A DNA stretch of 46,511 nt from JADFOJ01 sp041580235 (GCA_041580235.1 JBFGEG010000018.1:1-46511), one strand, 5' to 3'. Positions 32,884-44,846 are shown, counted from the first letter of the stretch. The notes: generated by a model not told the origin, from the letters alone. Made by a program: numbers and translations.

Positions 32884-33464
32884 GGTGGGTGGTCTTCCTG
32901 ATCTTCGCCGTGCTGGGGCTCGTCTTCGACACCGGTCTGGCCGAGGTCCTCCGCATCGAGAAGGCGTGGAGCATCCGGCCCAGTCTGTGCGCCGCGGTCG
33001 CGGTGTTCGTGGCGCTGTCGGCGCCGAGAGCCACGGCCCTGTTCGCGTGCCTCGGTCTGGGGCTGCTGCTGGACCTGTCCAATCCGCTGACCGCCGACAC
33101 CGGGCGGAGTCTGTATCTGATCGGTCCCTATACGCTCGGCTACTCCGCCGGCGGCTGGCTGGTCGTTCAGGCCCGCCCCATGGTCTTCCGCCGACGCCCC
33201 ATCACGGTCGGCGTCATGACCTTCGCGTGCCTGCTGGCCGTTCAGCTCGTGGCGATCACCGTGTTCGTGCTCCGCTCGAGATCGTGGTATCCCGGCGGGC
33301 CCGTGCAGTGGACCGAGCTCACGGCGTGGGTGGAGCTGGTCAAACGGTTGCTGATCGCGTTGTACTCGGGCCTGCTGGCCGTGCCCGTCGGCTGGGTGCT
33401 CGTTCGCTCCGCGCCGCTGTGGGGCTTTCAGACGGTGGTTCACCGCTCGGCCACGATCCGCTGA
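32880..33464 (+). CDS. mreD: Rod shape-determining membrane protein MreD
   Basis: Integral membrane protein of 194 residues with about five hydrophobic segments and the LLLDLSNPLTADTGRSLYLIGPYTLGY region typical of MreD. It works with MreC and the elongasome. Identification rests partly on position, because MreD proteins vary in sequence. GTG 32880 overlaps the mreC stop codon, so translation is coupled. No PBP2 or RodA gene follows, unlike the usual order. Confidence 0.82.
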   Translation: MRWVVFLIFAVLGLVFDTGLAEVLRIEKAWSIRPSLCAAVAVFVALSAPRATALFACLGLGLLLDLSNPLTADTGRSLYLIGPYTLGYSAGGWLVVQARPMVFRRRPITVGVMTFACLLAVQLVAITVFVLRSRSWYPGGPVQWTELTAWVELVKRLLIALYSGLLAVPVGWVLVRSAPLWGFQTVVHRSATIR

Positions 33465-33490
33465 ACACGCCGGGACGCAGACGGTATAAG
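33462..33490 (+). promoter_or_regulatory. Candidate promoter for the sugar nucleotidyltransferase
   Basis: TGAACA at 33462-33467 (overlapping the mreD stop codon), a 17-base spacer and TATAAG at 33485-33490 form a promoter-like pair. The start codon is only 11 bases after the -10 box, so the mRNA would have almost no leader. Confidence 0.4.
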
Positions 33491-33501
33491 TTCCCAGGAC
33501 C

Positions 33502-34716
33502 ATGGCCATCCCCATGATCATCTTCGACGACGGCCTCGGAAAGCTGGGGCCCATGACCGACGTGCGAGCGTCGTTCGAGGTGCGCACCGGGATGCTGACC
33601 ACGGCGGGCCGGATCATGGCCCGGCGCCGCGAGTCGCTGAAGGGCTACTGGGTTCCGGATCATCTTGCCGATGTCGTGCGCGAGCGGGCCGACGCCCGCG
33701 TCAACGAGGTGCCGCAGGGCAAATCGGTGCTCTGCGTCAACGGCCGCTGGCGGATGCCCGACCCCGACCTGCGGCTCAAGCCGGGGCAGGCAGTGGTCGA
33801 GCCCGAGACCGATCACATCGTGGCGGCCCTGCTGACGCCCCCGCAGGCGGCCGCCTATCTCGACACGGGCGAGCTGCCGTCGGCGGTCGAACGCACGATC
33901 GGCGGCGCCAAGGCCCTCTACGCCTACCCGTGGGACGTGCTGTCAATGCTCTCGGAAGCGATCACGACCGACATTGAGGCGGTCAGGCTGCTTGACGCCG
34001 CCATTCCCGCCGAGCGGGCCATCGTGGTCGGTGCACACCCCATCGAGGTGCACACGCAGGCGAAGCTCTATCCCAACGTCGTGCTCGACGCCGAGCAGGG
34101 CCCGATCGTCGTGCACGAGCGGGCAGTGATCCGACCCGGTGCCGTCCTCTGCGGCCCGTGCTCGATCGGGCGCGAGTCCGTCATCGTCGACCACGCACTC
34201 ATCAAGCCCAACACCGTCATCGGTCCCATGTGCAAGATCGGCGGCGAGGTGGGCGGGACGATCTTCCAGGGCTACTCCAACAAGTCGCACGACGGGCACC
34301 TCGGTGACTCCTGGGTCGGGAAGTGGGTGAATTTCGGGGCGGGGACGACCAACTCGAACCTGCTCAACACCTACGGCGAGATCTCGATGCGGCTGGAGCC
34401 GCAGGGCCCGCTTCACCGGACCGGCCTCACGTTCCAGGGAGCCGTCGTGGGCGACCACGTCAAGTTCTCGATCGGCACCCGGCTCATGACCGGAGCCGTC
34501 GTGGGCACGGGAGCGATGGTGGCCACCACCAGCCCGCCGCCGGTGACCATCCGCCGCTTCGCCTGGCTCACCGACCGGGGCGAGCAGGTCTTCCGCTTCG
34601 AGAAGTTCATGGACACCGCCGGCCGCATGATGGTCCGCCGCCACAAGGTGCCGAGCAACGCGTACATCAAGGCGTTACGGTCATTGCACGAGCAGGCGTG
34701 CGGAGCACGCACGTAG
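33502..34716 (+). CDS. GlmU-like sugar nucleotidyltransferase with left-handed beta-helix domain
   Basis: Cytosolic protein of 404 residues. The N-terminal half resembles the divergent NTP_transf_4-type nucleotidyltransferases (IIFDDGLGKLGPMTD, then VRTGMLTTAGRI). The C-terminal half (about 195-380) is a hexapeptide-repeat beta-helix with GYSNKSHDGHLGDSWVG and VNFGAGTTNSNL, as in GlmU. Aligning LGD and GAGT with E. coli GlmU puts His263 at the catalytic histidine of the acetyltransferase. It may make UDP-GlcNAc or a related sugar nucleotide for the wall, which would suit its place after mreD, but the substrate is inferred. Confidence 0.85.
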   Translation: MAIPMIIFDDGLGKLGPMTDVRASFEVRTGMLTTAGRIMARRRESLKGYWVPDHLADVVRERADARVNEVPQGKSVLCVNGRWRMPDPDLRLKPGQAVVEPETDHIVAALLTPPQAAAYLDTGELPSAVERTIGGAKALYAYPWDVLSMLSEAITTDIEAVRLLDAAIPAERAIVVGAHPIEVHTQAKLYPNVVLDAEQGPIVVHERAVIRPGAVLCGPCSIGRESVIVDHALIKPNTVIGPMCKIGGEVGGTIFQGYSNKSHDGHLGDSWVGKWVNFGAGTTNSNLLNTYGEISMRLEPQGPLHRTGLTFQGAVVGDHVKFSIGTRLMTGAVVGTGAMVATTSPPPVTIRRFAWLTDRGEQVFRFEKFMDTAGRMMVRRHKVPSNAYIKALRSLHEQACGART

Positions 34717-34782
34717 CGGCTCCGCTGAGAAGCATTGGCCGTTCGTCGTGAGGACGAGAGGCACCTGCTGCGCGCGGGCGAA

Positions 34783-34801
34783 GCCGCGTCAGAGACGCGG
34801 C
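34783..34801. terminator. Hairpin between two convergent genes
   Basis: GCCGCGTC (34783-34790), loop AGA and GACGCGGC (34794-34801) form a perfect eight-pair stem in the 136-base gap between the nucleotidyltransferase gene and a minus-strand gene. There is no T-run on either side, so a bidirectional terminator is only a possibility. Confidence 0.35.
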
Positions 34802-34852
34802 GTTCACCGGCGGGCGCCCTCCATGGCGTCGCTTTGATCGTGTCGCCTCGTG

Positions 34853-35059
34853 CTATCGAATGACCCAGGTGGTGCTCGGCTTGCGGATGGGTCGGTTGAG
34901 CTTGCGCTGCTCCTGGGCGAGGTCACGCGCCCTGGCCAGCAGGACGACCCCGATGCGCAGGGGCAGGTACACCAGCCCGGCGTAAAACAGCGTGTAGCAC
35001 AACACCTTTGGCACCAGATCGACGGTTGAGACGTCGCTGGCCAGCGTCGTAAGGTACAT
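34853..35059 (-). CDS. 68-residue membrane protein of unknown function
   Basis: Small protein with a central hydrophobic region of one or two helices (VLCYTLFYAGLVYLPLRIGVVLLA) and a basic tail (RARDLAQEQRKLNRPIRKP). The ATG at 35059 has AAGGAG seven bases upstream, so this start is preferred to one 22 codons earlier. I recognise no family. It diverges from polA. Confidence 0.7.
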   Translation of the reverse strand: MYLTTLASDVSTVDLVPKVLCYTLFYAGLVYLPLRIGVVLLARARDLAQEQRKLNRPIRKPSTTWVIR

Positions 35060-35097
35060 GACGAGGCTCCTTGTCAGCCCGACTCCTCCGAAAACCG

Positions 35098-35125
35098 AGA
35101 TTACAATTCGACTCGGCCCGTTCAA
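35098..35125 (-). promoter_or_regulatory. Candidate promoter for the 68-residue membrane protein
   Basis: On the minus strand TTGAAC (35125-35120), a 16-base spacer and TAATCT (35103-35098) lie about 40 bases ahead of the ATG, in the 183-base gap shared with polA. A nearby TTGACG seven bases further out is an alternative -35 box. Confidence 0.35.
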
Positions 35126-35242
35126 GCGTCAAGCAGGCGAACGGGCCCAAACATGGGAAGGTGTTCCGTCTGCCCCGCCTGCGAAGAGGTCCGCGGTCCT
35201 GTTTCCTGCGCGCCGGGGCGACTGGGCGTATCCTCACGTCCC

Positions 35243-38068
<2,826 letters not shown>

Positions 38069-38087
38069 GCTCCCGTGAAGGTCTGCT

Positions 38088-38549
38088 CTAACTGACTTCC
38101 ACGATCTCGAACTGCTTCAGGCCGCGCGGCAGGTCAACCCTGACCGTCTCTCCCACGCGGGCCTTGAGCAGCGACTGGCCCATTGGCGAGTTCGGCGTCA
38201 CCTCGATGCAGTCCCCCGGGTCGTTGCTCGCCTCGCCCACGAGGCGGTACAGGTCCTCGTCACCGGACTCCTTGTCACGCAGACGCACGGTGGCTCCGAT
38301 GAACACCATGCCTTCCGGCAGGTCGTCGTCCCCGACGATGATCGCCGAGGCAAGCTTCGCCTCGATCTCGTGGATCTTCGTCTCGTTGAGGCCCTGATCC
38401 TGCTTGGCGGTGTGGTATTCAGCATTCTCCCGGAGGTCGCCAAGCTCGCGGGCCCGGCCGATCCGCTCGGAGAGGACCTTGCGGTTCTTATTGAGCTCCC
38501 GGAGCTGATTCTCCAGACGCTCCTTGTCTTCGGCGGTCATGTAGTTCAT
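38088..38549 (-). CDS. greA: Transcription elongation factor GreA
   Basis: Rescues backtracked RNA polymerase by promoting cleavage of the transcript end. The 153-residue protein has the N-terminal coiled coil ending in the acidic tip ELGDLRENAEYHTAKQDQG, which carries the catalytic Asp and Glu. The C-terminal FKBP-like domain has VGEASNDPGDCIEVTPNSPMGQSLL. The ATG at 38549 starts the usual MNYMTAEDKERL. It converges with polA across 19 bases and diverges from the tRNA gene. Confidence 0.95.
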   Translation of the reverse strand: MNYMTAEDKERLENQLRELNKNRKVLSERIGRARELGDLRENAEYHTAKQDQGLNETKIHEIEAKLASAIIVGDDDLPEGMVFIGATVRLRDKESGDEDLYRLVGEASNDPGDCIEVTPNSPMGQSLLKARVGETVRVDLPRGLKQFEIVEVS

Positions 38550-38623
38550 GGCGTCGTCTCGCTCGCGGTACCCCGCACATCGTAGCGGGTCTGCCAGGGG
38601 GCGACCGGGGGCTCGCCCCATGC

Positions 38624-38651
38624 TTGACCGGGCGGCGACGGACCCTAGAAT
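38624..38651 (+). promoter_or_regulatory. Promoter of tRNA-Asp
   Basis: TTGACC at 38624-38629, a 16-base spacer and TAGAAT at 38646-38651 lie 62 bases before the mature tRNA. The two boxes are close to the sigma-70 consensus and are the natural promoter for this single-gene transcript. Confidence 0.6.
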
Positions 38652-38713
38652 CGGCCCTGACCCCGCCAGACGCGGGGTCGACCGGGTGTCGTCCAGGAGC
38701 AGAGCGCCCAGCA

Positions 38714-38787
<74 letters not shown>

Positions 38788-38858
38788 TTGCCCAGCCGTT
38801 CGCGGACGCAACGGCGGAAGTCCCTTGAATAAAGCAACCTGCGAAGGTCGACACCTGA

Positions 38859-38890
38859 GAACCCCCGTCTTGCGAGACGGGGGTTTCTTC
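38859..38890 (+). terminator. Strong hairpin terminator after tRNA-Asp
   Basis: AACCCCCGTCT (38860-38870), loop TGCG and AGACGGGGGTT (38875-38885) form an 11-pair stem, followed by TTCTTC. It ends the tRNA transcript. Because it lies 24 bases before the end of the convergent htpX gene, it may serve both strands. Confidence 0.85.
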
Positions 38891-38914
38891 GTGGGCCCTC
38901 GACACCCGGCAGCG

Positions 38915-39757
38915 TCAGCCGCGACCCAGCAGGGCCGCGATGCGCTTCTCGGTGGGGGGGTGCGAGGCGAAGAGGTTGACCAGGGCCCGGCCGCCCGTGA
39001 GCGGCTCGATGATGAACATGTTGTTCATCGCCGGGTTGGGATTGTGCAGGGGCACCCGCTTCGACAGGTCGTCAAGCTTGCGCAGCGCCGACACCAGGCC
39101 GTGGGGTGAGCCGGCGATCTTCGCCCCGTCGGCGTCGGCGACGAACTCGCGCGAGCGGCTGATCATCGCCTTGATCAGGGCAGCGCCGACCCCGCCGAGC
39201 ACGACGACGGCGAGCAGGGCCAGGGGGTTGCCCCCGTCGCGGCGCCCGCCCGCTCCGAACAGGAAGCCCCAGTAGGCGAGCATGCTGAAGAGACCGGCCA
39301 CCGTGGCCGCAATCGTCGACGTCAGCGTGTCGCGGTTCTTGATGTGGGCCAGCTCGTGGCCGATGACGCCCTCCAGCTCGCTGCGGTCGAGCAGAAGCAA
39401 CGCGCCCTGGGTGACCGCAACGGCGGCGTGCCGGGGGTTGCGGCCCGTGGCGAAGGCGTTGGGCGCCTGCTGCGGGCAGACGTAGACGCGGGGGGTGGGC
39501 AGCCCGGCCCGGCCGGCCAGCCCCGCCACCATGTGATACAGGTCCGAGCCCGGCCCCTGCGGGCCGACCTCGCGGCCGCGCATGGCCGCCACCGCGATGC
39601 GGTCGGAGAAGAACCACGCGCCGACGTTCATGAACACGGCGATGGTTCCGAACAGGATCATCCCCTGGGTGCCCCAGAACGAGCCCACCCACACGAGCAG
39701 GCCGAAGAGCGCTCCGAGCAGCAGGACGGTCTTGACGTTGTTGTAGAAGGGACTCAT
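38915..39757 (-). CDS. htpX: Protease HtpX homologue
   Basis: Membrane-bound M48 zinc protease involved in membrane protein quality control. The 280-residue protein has two N-terminal helices (about 9-28 and 33-50), the active site His134-Glu135-His138 in IGHELAHIKNRD and a third ligand in SREFVADADGA. Two more hydrophobic segments lie between these motifs. The closing FASHPPTEKRIAAL is typical. No clear ribosome-binding site precedes the ATG. The 171-base gap upstream, towards asnA, is GC-rich, and I see no gene in it. Confidence 0.95.
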   Translation of the reverse strand: MSPFYNNVKTVLLLGALFGLLVWVGSFWGTQGMILFGTIAVFMNVGAWFFSDRIAVAAMRGREVGPQGPGSDLYHMVAGLAGRAGLPTPRVYVCPQQAPNAFATGRNPRHAAVAVTQGALLLLDRSELEGVIGHELAHIKNRDTLTSTIAATVAGLFSMLAYWGFLFGAGGRRDGGNPLALLAVVVLGGVGAALIKAMISRSREFVADADGAKIAGSPHGLVSALRKLDDLSKRVPLHNPNPAMNNMFIIEPLTGGRALVNLFASHPPTEKRIAALLGRG

Positions 39758-39928
39758 GGCGGTCAGTTGTTCCGTAAGTGTCTCGCCGGTTTTCAGACGA
39801 GGAGACGCAACCGCAATGCCATCGGGCGCCGTCTCCCGGCGGCGTCAGGTGCCGGCCCCGCGACAAAACGGGCGCCGGCCGTCGCGGTCAGTGCCAGAAC
39901 GGCAGTCGCCGGACCGCCACGCGGCGGT

Positions 39929-41068
39929 TCACTCCAGGACGTGGATGTTGCGCTTGCGGCACATGTCCTTGAGGACCTTGGGCCACACGGTGACGCTCAC
40001 CTCGCCGAGATGGGCCTTGCGCAGCAGGAGCATGTAGGTGCGGGACTGGCCGATCCCGCCGCCGATCGACAGGGGAATGTCGCCGTTGACGATCGCCTGG
40101 TGATACGGGTACTCGAGGAAGTCCAGCTGGTTGCTCATCTCCAGCTGCTTCTTGAGCGTCTCGGCGTCGACGCGAATCCCCATCGACGTCAGCTCGTGAC
40201 GCCGCTTCGTGACGGGGTTCCACACGAGAATGTCGCCGTTGAGCCCGTGCATGGGCCGGCCGTCCTCGGAGACGGTTTCGGTGACCCAGTCGTCGTAGTC
40301 GGCGGCCCGCATCTCGTGCGGGTAGCCGTCGGCGAGCGGCCAGCCGATCCCGTAGATGAAGACCGCCGGGTGCTCCTGCAGGATGGCGGTCTCACGCTGC
40401 TTGCGAGGAAGATCGGGGTAGCGTTCCAGGATGTCCTCGGCGTGCACGAACGTGAGCTTGTCGGGCAGTTCGGGGTAACGGTCCGAGCGCAGCTGGGGGA
40501 AGAGCTGCCGCACGTGGATCTCGGCACCCTTGAGCACCTTCCAGATCTTGCGGACCACCTCGTGAAGGAAGTTCAGGGTCCGCTGCCTCTCGGAGATGGC
40601 GAGCTCCCAGTCCCACTGGTCGACGTAGGCGCTGTGATCGTGGTCGAGGAAGTAGTCCTTACGGACCGCCCGCATGTCCGTGAGCAGCCCTTCGCCGGAC
40701 TTCATCTCGAACTCGCCCAGCGCCATCCGCTTCCACTTGGTGGCCGCCTGGACGACCTGGGCGTCTACCGGGTTGCGGTCGTGGTCGTTGGAGATGTGGA
40801 ACTGCACCGGCGCGCGGGAGCCGTCACGGTCCAGGTAGTCGTTGACGCCGCTGGCGGCGTCGACGATGAGCGGGACGGACACCCTGATCAGGTTGAGCTC
40901 GTTGCACAGACCTTCCTCGATGTAGTCCTTGATCGTGAAGATCGCCCGTTGCGTCTCGCGGGGCGACAGCAGAGAGGTGTAGTCCTGCGGCAGGATCGTC
41001 TCGAGCTCGGCGTAGTCGCCGATGCCGGGACCGGCGAGGTCCGCCTTCTTGTCGGTCGTCGTGTTCAT
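39929..41068 (-). CDS. asnA: Aspartate-ammonia ligase (asparagine synthetase A)
   Basis: Makes asparagine from aspartate, ammonia and ATP, using a class II aminoacyl-tRNA synthetase-like fold. The 379-residue protein is slightly longer than the E. coli enzyme, with a short N-terminal extension. The segments LIRVSVPLIVDAASGVND and PVQFHISNDHDRNPVDAQVV, and MKSGEGLLTDMRAVRKDY, are typical, as are HSAYVDQWDWE and SIGGGIGQSRTYMLLL. GGAGG lies about eight bases before the ATG. Gln-dependent AsnB is not in the window. Confidence 0.96.
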   Translation of the reverse strand: MNTTTDKKADLAGPGIGDYAELETILPQDYTSLLSPRETQRAIFTIKDYIEEGLCNELNLIRVSVPLIVDAASGVNDYLDRDGSRAPVQFHISNDHDRNPVDAQVVQAATKWKRMALGEFEMKSGEGLLTDMRAVRKDYFLDHDHSAYVDQWDWELAISERQRTLNFLHEVVRKIWKVLKGAEIHVRQLFPQLRSDRYPELPDKLTFVHAEDILERYPDLPRKQRETAILQEHPAVFIYGIGWPLADGYPHEMRAADYDDWVTETVSEDGRPMHGLNGDILVWNPVTKRRHELTSMGIRVDAETLKKQLEMSNQLDFLEYPYHQAIVNGDIPLSIGGGIGQSRTYMLLLRKAHLGEVSVTVWPKVLKDMCRKRNIHVLE

Positions 41069-41146
41069 GGGGATGGCCTCCAGCCCGCAATTAGAGCGTG
41101 CCGCGGCCGATCGTGAACCGGGGTGCTTTTCCCGTTTCGGCGCCGT

Positions 41147-42676
41147 TTATTCGGTGGGCGGGGAGGCCGGCGGCTCCATGGTCAGCAGGGCCGCCATGAG
41201 GTCGATGCCGTAGAAGAGGTTGGCCAGCCGGAGGTTCTCGTCGGGCCCGTGCTGGTTGTTGTCGTGGTTGGCGATGGGCAGGATGATCACCGGCGCACCC
41301 AGCATCTCCTCGAAGAGATACAGCGGCAGTGACCCGCCCAGCGACGGCATCTGGATGATGTCCTGCTCGCCGGAGGCCGCCCGGACCGCCTCCACCAGCG
41401 ACGCCACCACGGGCAGGTCCATCGGCGTCCGCGCGGCCCGGTAGCCCGTGCCGCGGGTCACCCGGGCCAGACGGGGGTGGCTGAGCCGCGTCTGCTCGTC
41501 GGGCGTCCCGCGGACGATGGTGTAGCCCTGCCCGCGGATGTGGCTCTCGAGCCGATCCAGCATGCGGGCCGGGTCGTTGCCCTTGACGAGGCGGATGTCG
41601 AGGCTCGCGGTCGCCGAGCTGGGGATGGAGTTGCGGGCCTTGTCGCCGACGGCACCGCTGAGGACGCCGCGGACGTTGAGCGACGGCAGCAGCAGGCTCT
41701 CCCGCAGGGTGAGGTCCCGCATCTCGGTGCCGGCGAGGCCGAACTGGCGACGCAGGTCCTCGTCGACGTCGGGGACGCGTCGCAGCGCCGCCCGCTCGCG
41801 CGGCGACAGGGGTTCCACGTCCTCGTAGAACCCCTCCACCGTGACCCGCCCGGCGTCGTCCTTCATGCTCGCCAGGAGCTCGGCGAGCATGAGCGCGGGG
41901 TTCGGTGCCCAGTTCCCGTAGTGACCGCTGTGCAGGTACCGGTTGGCGCCATAGACGGTGATCTCCGCTTCGACGACGCCGCGCACACCGAAGACGATCT
42001 GCGGCCGTCGGCTCTGGTGAACGGGCCCGTCGCAGATCAGCCACACGTCGGCCGTGAGGCGCTCGCGGAAGCGCCGCATGTACTCGCGCAGGTTCGGCGA
42101 GCCCGCCTCCTCCTCGCCCTCGAAGAGGAACCGGATCCGGGTCGTGGGGACGAGGTCAGCGGCGGCCAGGGCGTCGATCGCCGCCATCAGGGCGATCAGC
42201 GGCGCCTTGTCGTCCGCGGCGGCGCGGCCGTACAGCCGCCACTCGGGGTCGATCGGCGTGCCGGGCGCCGGCAGCGCCCGCGGCTCACCGCCCTCGTCGA
42301 TGGGTGCCGTGTACAGCGTCGGAGTCCACGGCGGCGTGGACCAGCGATCCTCGTCGACGGGCTGGCCGTCGTAGTGCGCGTAGATGCCGATGGTCGCGGT
42401 CGCGCCCGGGCGGGGGATCTCACCGATCACGATCGGCGGCGCGCCGTCGATCGTGAGCACCTGCATCTCGATGCCCCGACGCTCGAAGGCGCCGGCGAGC
42501 CATCGCGCGTTGCGGCGGATGCCCTCCGCGTCGCTGGCGACGTTGGGGAGCTTCAGGAACCGCGAGAACTCCGTGAGGATGGCCGTCCCGTTCGCGTCGC
42601 GGTGGGACCGGGCGGCCTCCACGCCGGGCCCGGTCGCGATCGTACACGCAAGCAGCAGAGCCGTGATCTGAACCAT
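41147..42676 (-). CDS. Exported M20-family metallopeptidase (dipeptidase type)
   Basis: Protein of 509 residues with a signal peptide (1-20), so probably periplasmic. M20 metal ligands and catalytic residues are visible: His101 and Asp103 in YAHYDGQPVDEDRW, the bridging Asp in RAAADDKAP, the Glu pair in FEGEEEAGSPN, Asp in LICDGPVHQ, and a final His in ANHDNNQHGPDENL. A lid domain is inserted around 230-390, as in dimeric M20 dipeptidases. ATG 42676 is preferred; TACCAT lies eight bases upstream and there is no Shine-Dalgarno site. Confidence 0.92.
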   Translation of the reverse strand: MVQITALLLACTIATGPGVEAARSHRDANGTAILTEFSRFLKLPNVASDAEGIRRNARWLAGAFERRGIEMQVLTIDGAPPIVIGEIPRPGATATIGIYAHYDGQPVDEDRWSTPPWTPTLYTAPIDEGGEPRALPAPGTPIDPEWRLYGRAAADDKAPLIALMAAIDALAAADLVPTTRIRFLFEGEEEAGSPNLREYMRRFRERLTADVWLICDGPVHQSRRPQIVFGVRGVVEAEITVYGANRYLHSGHYGNWAPNPALMLAELLASMKDDAGRVTVEGFYEDVEPLSPRERAALRRVPDVDEDLRRQFGLAGTEMRDLTLRESLLLPSLNVRGVLSGAVGDKARNSIPSSATASLDIRLVKGNDPARMLDRLESHIRGQGYTIVRGTPDEQTRLSHPRLARVTRGTGYRAARTPMDLPVVASLVEAVRAASGEQDIIQMPSLGGSLPLYLFEEMLGAPVIILPIANHDNNQHGPDENLRLANLFYGIDLMAALLTMEPPASPPTE

Positions 42677-42711
42677 GAGCACCAATGGTAGGGGACCCGA
42701 GCGGTCCGGAA

Positions 42712-43074
42712 TCAGGCGACCCCCAGCTCCAGGACCGTCCTGCAGCGTCGGCATTCGCGTTGGTCGCCGGCGGCGCCGCCGAACAGCTCGAGAGGCCGCG
42801 CGCAGGCCGGGCACGTCCCCTCGATTCGAACGACCTTGACCCCGGTCTTCAACACGCGTCGGGCGAGCCAGATCCCCGCCAGGGGCGGCAGCCACACCGT
42901 GATCAGCATGTGCGGTCCCGGCACGATGGAGCAGGAGACCCCCAGCAGCACGCCGCCGGCGATCAACAGTGCCGCCCGCCACCGGCGGGCGCCGGGACCG
43001 TAGCGGACCAGGTCGGCCACGGCCGTCGCGGTGGCGCCGTCAGCGGTCTTCAGAATGACCGGCTCCTCGGGCAC
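42712..43074 (-). CDS. Zinc-ribbon membrane protein of unknown function
   Basis: Protein of 120 residues with two adjacent hydrophobic segments (about 35-50 and 56-70) and a C-terminal pair CPAC and CRRC that would bind zinc. I recognise no family. It starts with GTG, without an obvious ribosome-binding site, 10 bases after the POT-like gene on the same strand, so the two are likely co-transcribed. The M20 gene follows 35 bases later. Confidence 0.65.
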   Translation of the reverse strand: MPEEPVILKTADGATATAVADLVRYGPGARRWRAALLIAGGVLLGVSCSIVPGPHMLITVWLPPLAGIWLARRVLKTGVKVVRIEGTCPACARPLELFGGAAGDQRECRRCRTVLELGVA

Positions 43075-43084
43075 GCAGCGCGCT

Positions 43085-44770
43085 TCAGTCCGGTGTCTTC
43101 AGCGTCAGGATCCAGCGGCCGTAGATCCAGATGCCGATGGCCGAGACGATGCCGATCCCGCCCATGACGTACCAGACGGCGCCGACGTTGTGCGACGTGT
43201 AGAGGAGGTCAGACAGCGTCTTGGGCGCCTCGCCGGTGAAGGCCACGAGCCAGTCGAACGCCTCGCCCTGCGGGATCGTGTCGATGAACTGCCGGGGCTC
43301 GGTCCGGTAGAGATCGGCGATGGCCTGGGACGTGGTGCCGGCGTTGTCGGCCATCCCGGTCAGGGCATCGGCCGCGGGCAGCGCGGTCGCGCCCTCGTCG
43401 ATGCGCTCCAGGAGAAGCTCCCGCGAGAACCGGTCCTTCGACGCGAAACGGTCGTAGAGGCTCGGCGCGATCTTGCCCTCCAGCGTCCAGCCGACGGCGA
43501 GCGGGATCTGGGAGAAGCCCAGGTACATCGCCTTCTTGTCGTGCGGCGCGAAGTTGCCGATGAACTCGCTGAATTTGGGGCTGGAGAGCATCTCGCCGAT
43601 GCTGAAGATGACGATGGCCCCGACCGAGACCCAGCCCAGCGTGGAGTAGCCGGAGAGGAACATCGCCGCCGAGGCGAACAGCGTGCCGACCACCATGCTT
43701 GTCGTGGCCCGCATCCGGCCGCTGATCCAGGCGAAGAAGAAGCACGTCAGCATGATCAATCCGGCGTTGATGTTGAGCATGCCCTCCGGCTGGATGGCCG
43801 TGCCCTCGGGGTTCATGATCACGAAGAAGTTGATGATCGGGTTGTCCGACCGGCCGCTGGGAAAGAGCGTCTCGACGATGTCGGAGGTGTCCACCCAGTC
43901 GTCGATGTGGGCGGGGAGCACATCGAACAGCGCCATGAACATGAACCAGAAGCCGGAGAACAGCAGCAGGTAGGTCCACACGTGCGGCTTGACCAGCTCC
44001 ACGATCGACTCCCTCGCGAGGTTCGGGCGCTGCAGGAGACCGTCGCGTACTTTCCGGTTGCGTTCCAGCCGCTCTTGCTTGCCGACCTCCCGGTAAGTGA
44101 GAAGCAGGATGAAGTTGAGGCTGATGATCGCGGCGCACGCATAGAAGACGTACGCCCACTCCATCTTGCGGAGCAGTCCCGCCAGCAGCGGCCCGATGAA
44201 GCCGCCGATGTTGACGGTCTGATAGAAGATGCCCCAGGCCACCGAGCTGTTGTGCCGCGTCGTGGTCTTGACGAGTGTCCCCTGGATGCCGGGCTTGAAG
44301 ACCGCGGTTCCCGTGGCGAGGACCACGGCGCCCGCGAAGAACCCCCAGTACGTCGGAAACCACGCCATGAGCAGGTAGCCGGCGATCTTGAGCACGGTGG
44401 AGATGAAGATCGTCTCCTTGTAGCCGTAGCGGTCCGACAGGCCGCCCGTGAAGATCGGCAGGAACGACTGCACGAACGCCCACACCATGAGCAACGTGCC
44501 GAACTGGGAGAGGTTGACGCCGAGGCCGCCCTCGGAGGCCGGGTCCTTGGCGTAGAGCGTGGCCACCGCTTTCACGCCGTAAAAGGCGAGCCGCTCGATC
44601 ATCTCCATGCCGCCGACCACCCAGAAGACGTAGCCGAGGCTGGCGATGGCGGCCCCGAGGCCGAGCTGCTTGAAGTCGTGGAACGACGTGCTGTGCTCGT
44701 CGCCGAGCTGGGGCTCCGCGGGCTTTTCGATCTCGTCCATGAAGCCCGGTTCGTCGTGCTGGCTGGACAT
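43085..44770 (-). CDS. MFS transporter related to the POT/PTR peptide symporters
   Basis: Inner-membrane carrier of 561 residues with at least twelve predicted helices. The segment GGMEMIERLAFYGVKAV corresponds to the ExxER-bearing first helix of proton-coupled oligopeptide transporters, here with E and ER preserved. GGLSDRYGYKETI is the MFS loop 2-3 motif. A long loop before the last helix (about 450-530) is unusual. Peptides are a plausible substrate, supported by the M20 peptidase gene downstream, but this is inference. AGGAG lies six bases before the ATG. Confidence 0.82.
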   Translation of the reverse strand: MSSQHDEPGFMDEIEKPAEPQLGDEHSTSFHDFKQLGLGAAIASLGYVFWVVGGMEMIERLAFYGVKAVATLYAKDPASEGGLGVNLSQFGTLLMVWAFVQSFLPIFTGGLSDRYGYKETIFISTVLKIAGYLLMAWFPTYWGFFAGAVVLATGTAVFKPGIQGTLVKTTTRHNSSVAWGIFYQTVNIGGFIGPLLAGLLRKMEWAYVFYACAAIISLNFILLLTYREVGKQERLERNRKVRDGLLQRPNLARESIVELVKPHVWTYLLLFSGFWFMFMALFDVLPAHIDDWVDTSDIVETLFPSGRSDNPIINFFVIMNPEGTAIQPEGMLNINAGLIMLTCFFFAWISGRMRATTSMVVGTLFASAAMFLSGYSTLGWVSVGAIVIFSIGEMLSSPKFSEFIGNFAPHDKKAMYLGFSQIPLAVGWTLEGKIAPSLYDRFASKDRFSRELLLERIDEGATALPAADALTGMADNAGTTSQAIADLYRTEPRQFIDTIPQGEAFDWLVAFTGEAPKTLSDLLYTSHNVGAVWYVMGGIGIVSAIGIWIYGRWILTLKTPD

Positions 44771-44846
44771 GCGTCGCTCCTGTCGGCCGAGGGGGGCCGC
44801 ATGGTACGGGCGGGGCATCGGTCTGACAAAGGAATTCACGGCACGC

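Noticed and set aside
39758..39928. A hairpin in the gap between asnA and htpX as a terminator
   Set aside because: The inverted GCCGGC words pair only with mismatches and no T-run follows.
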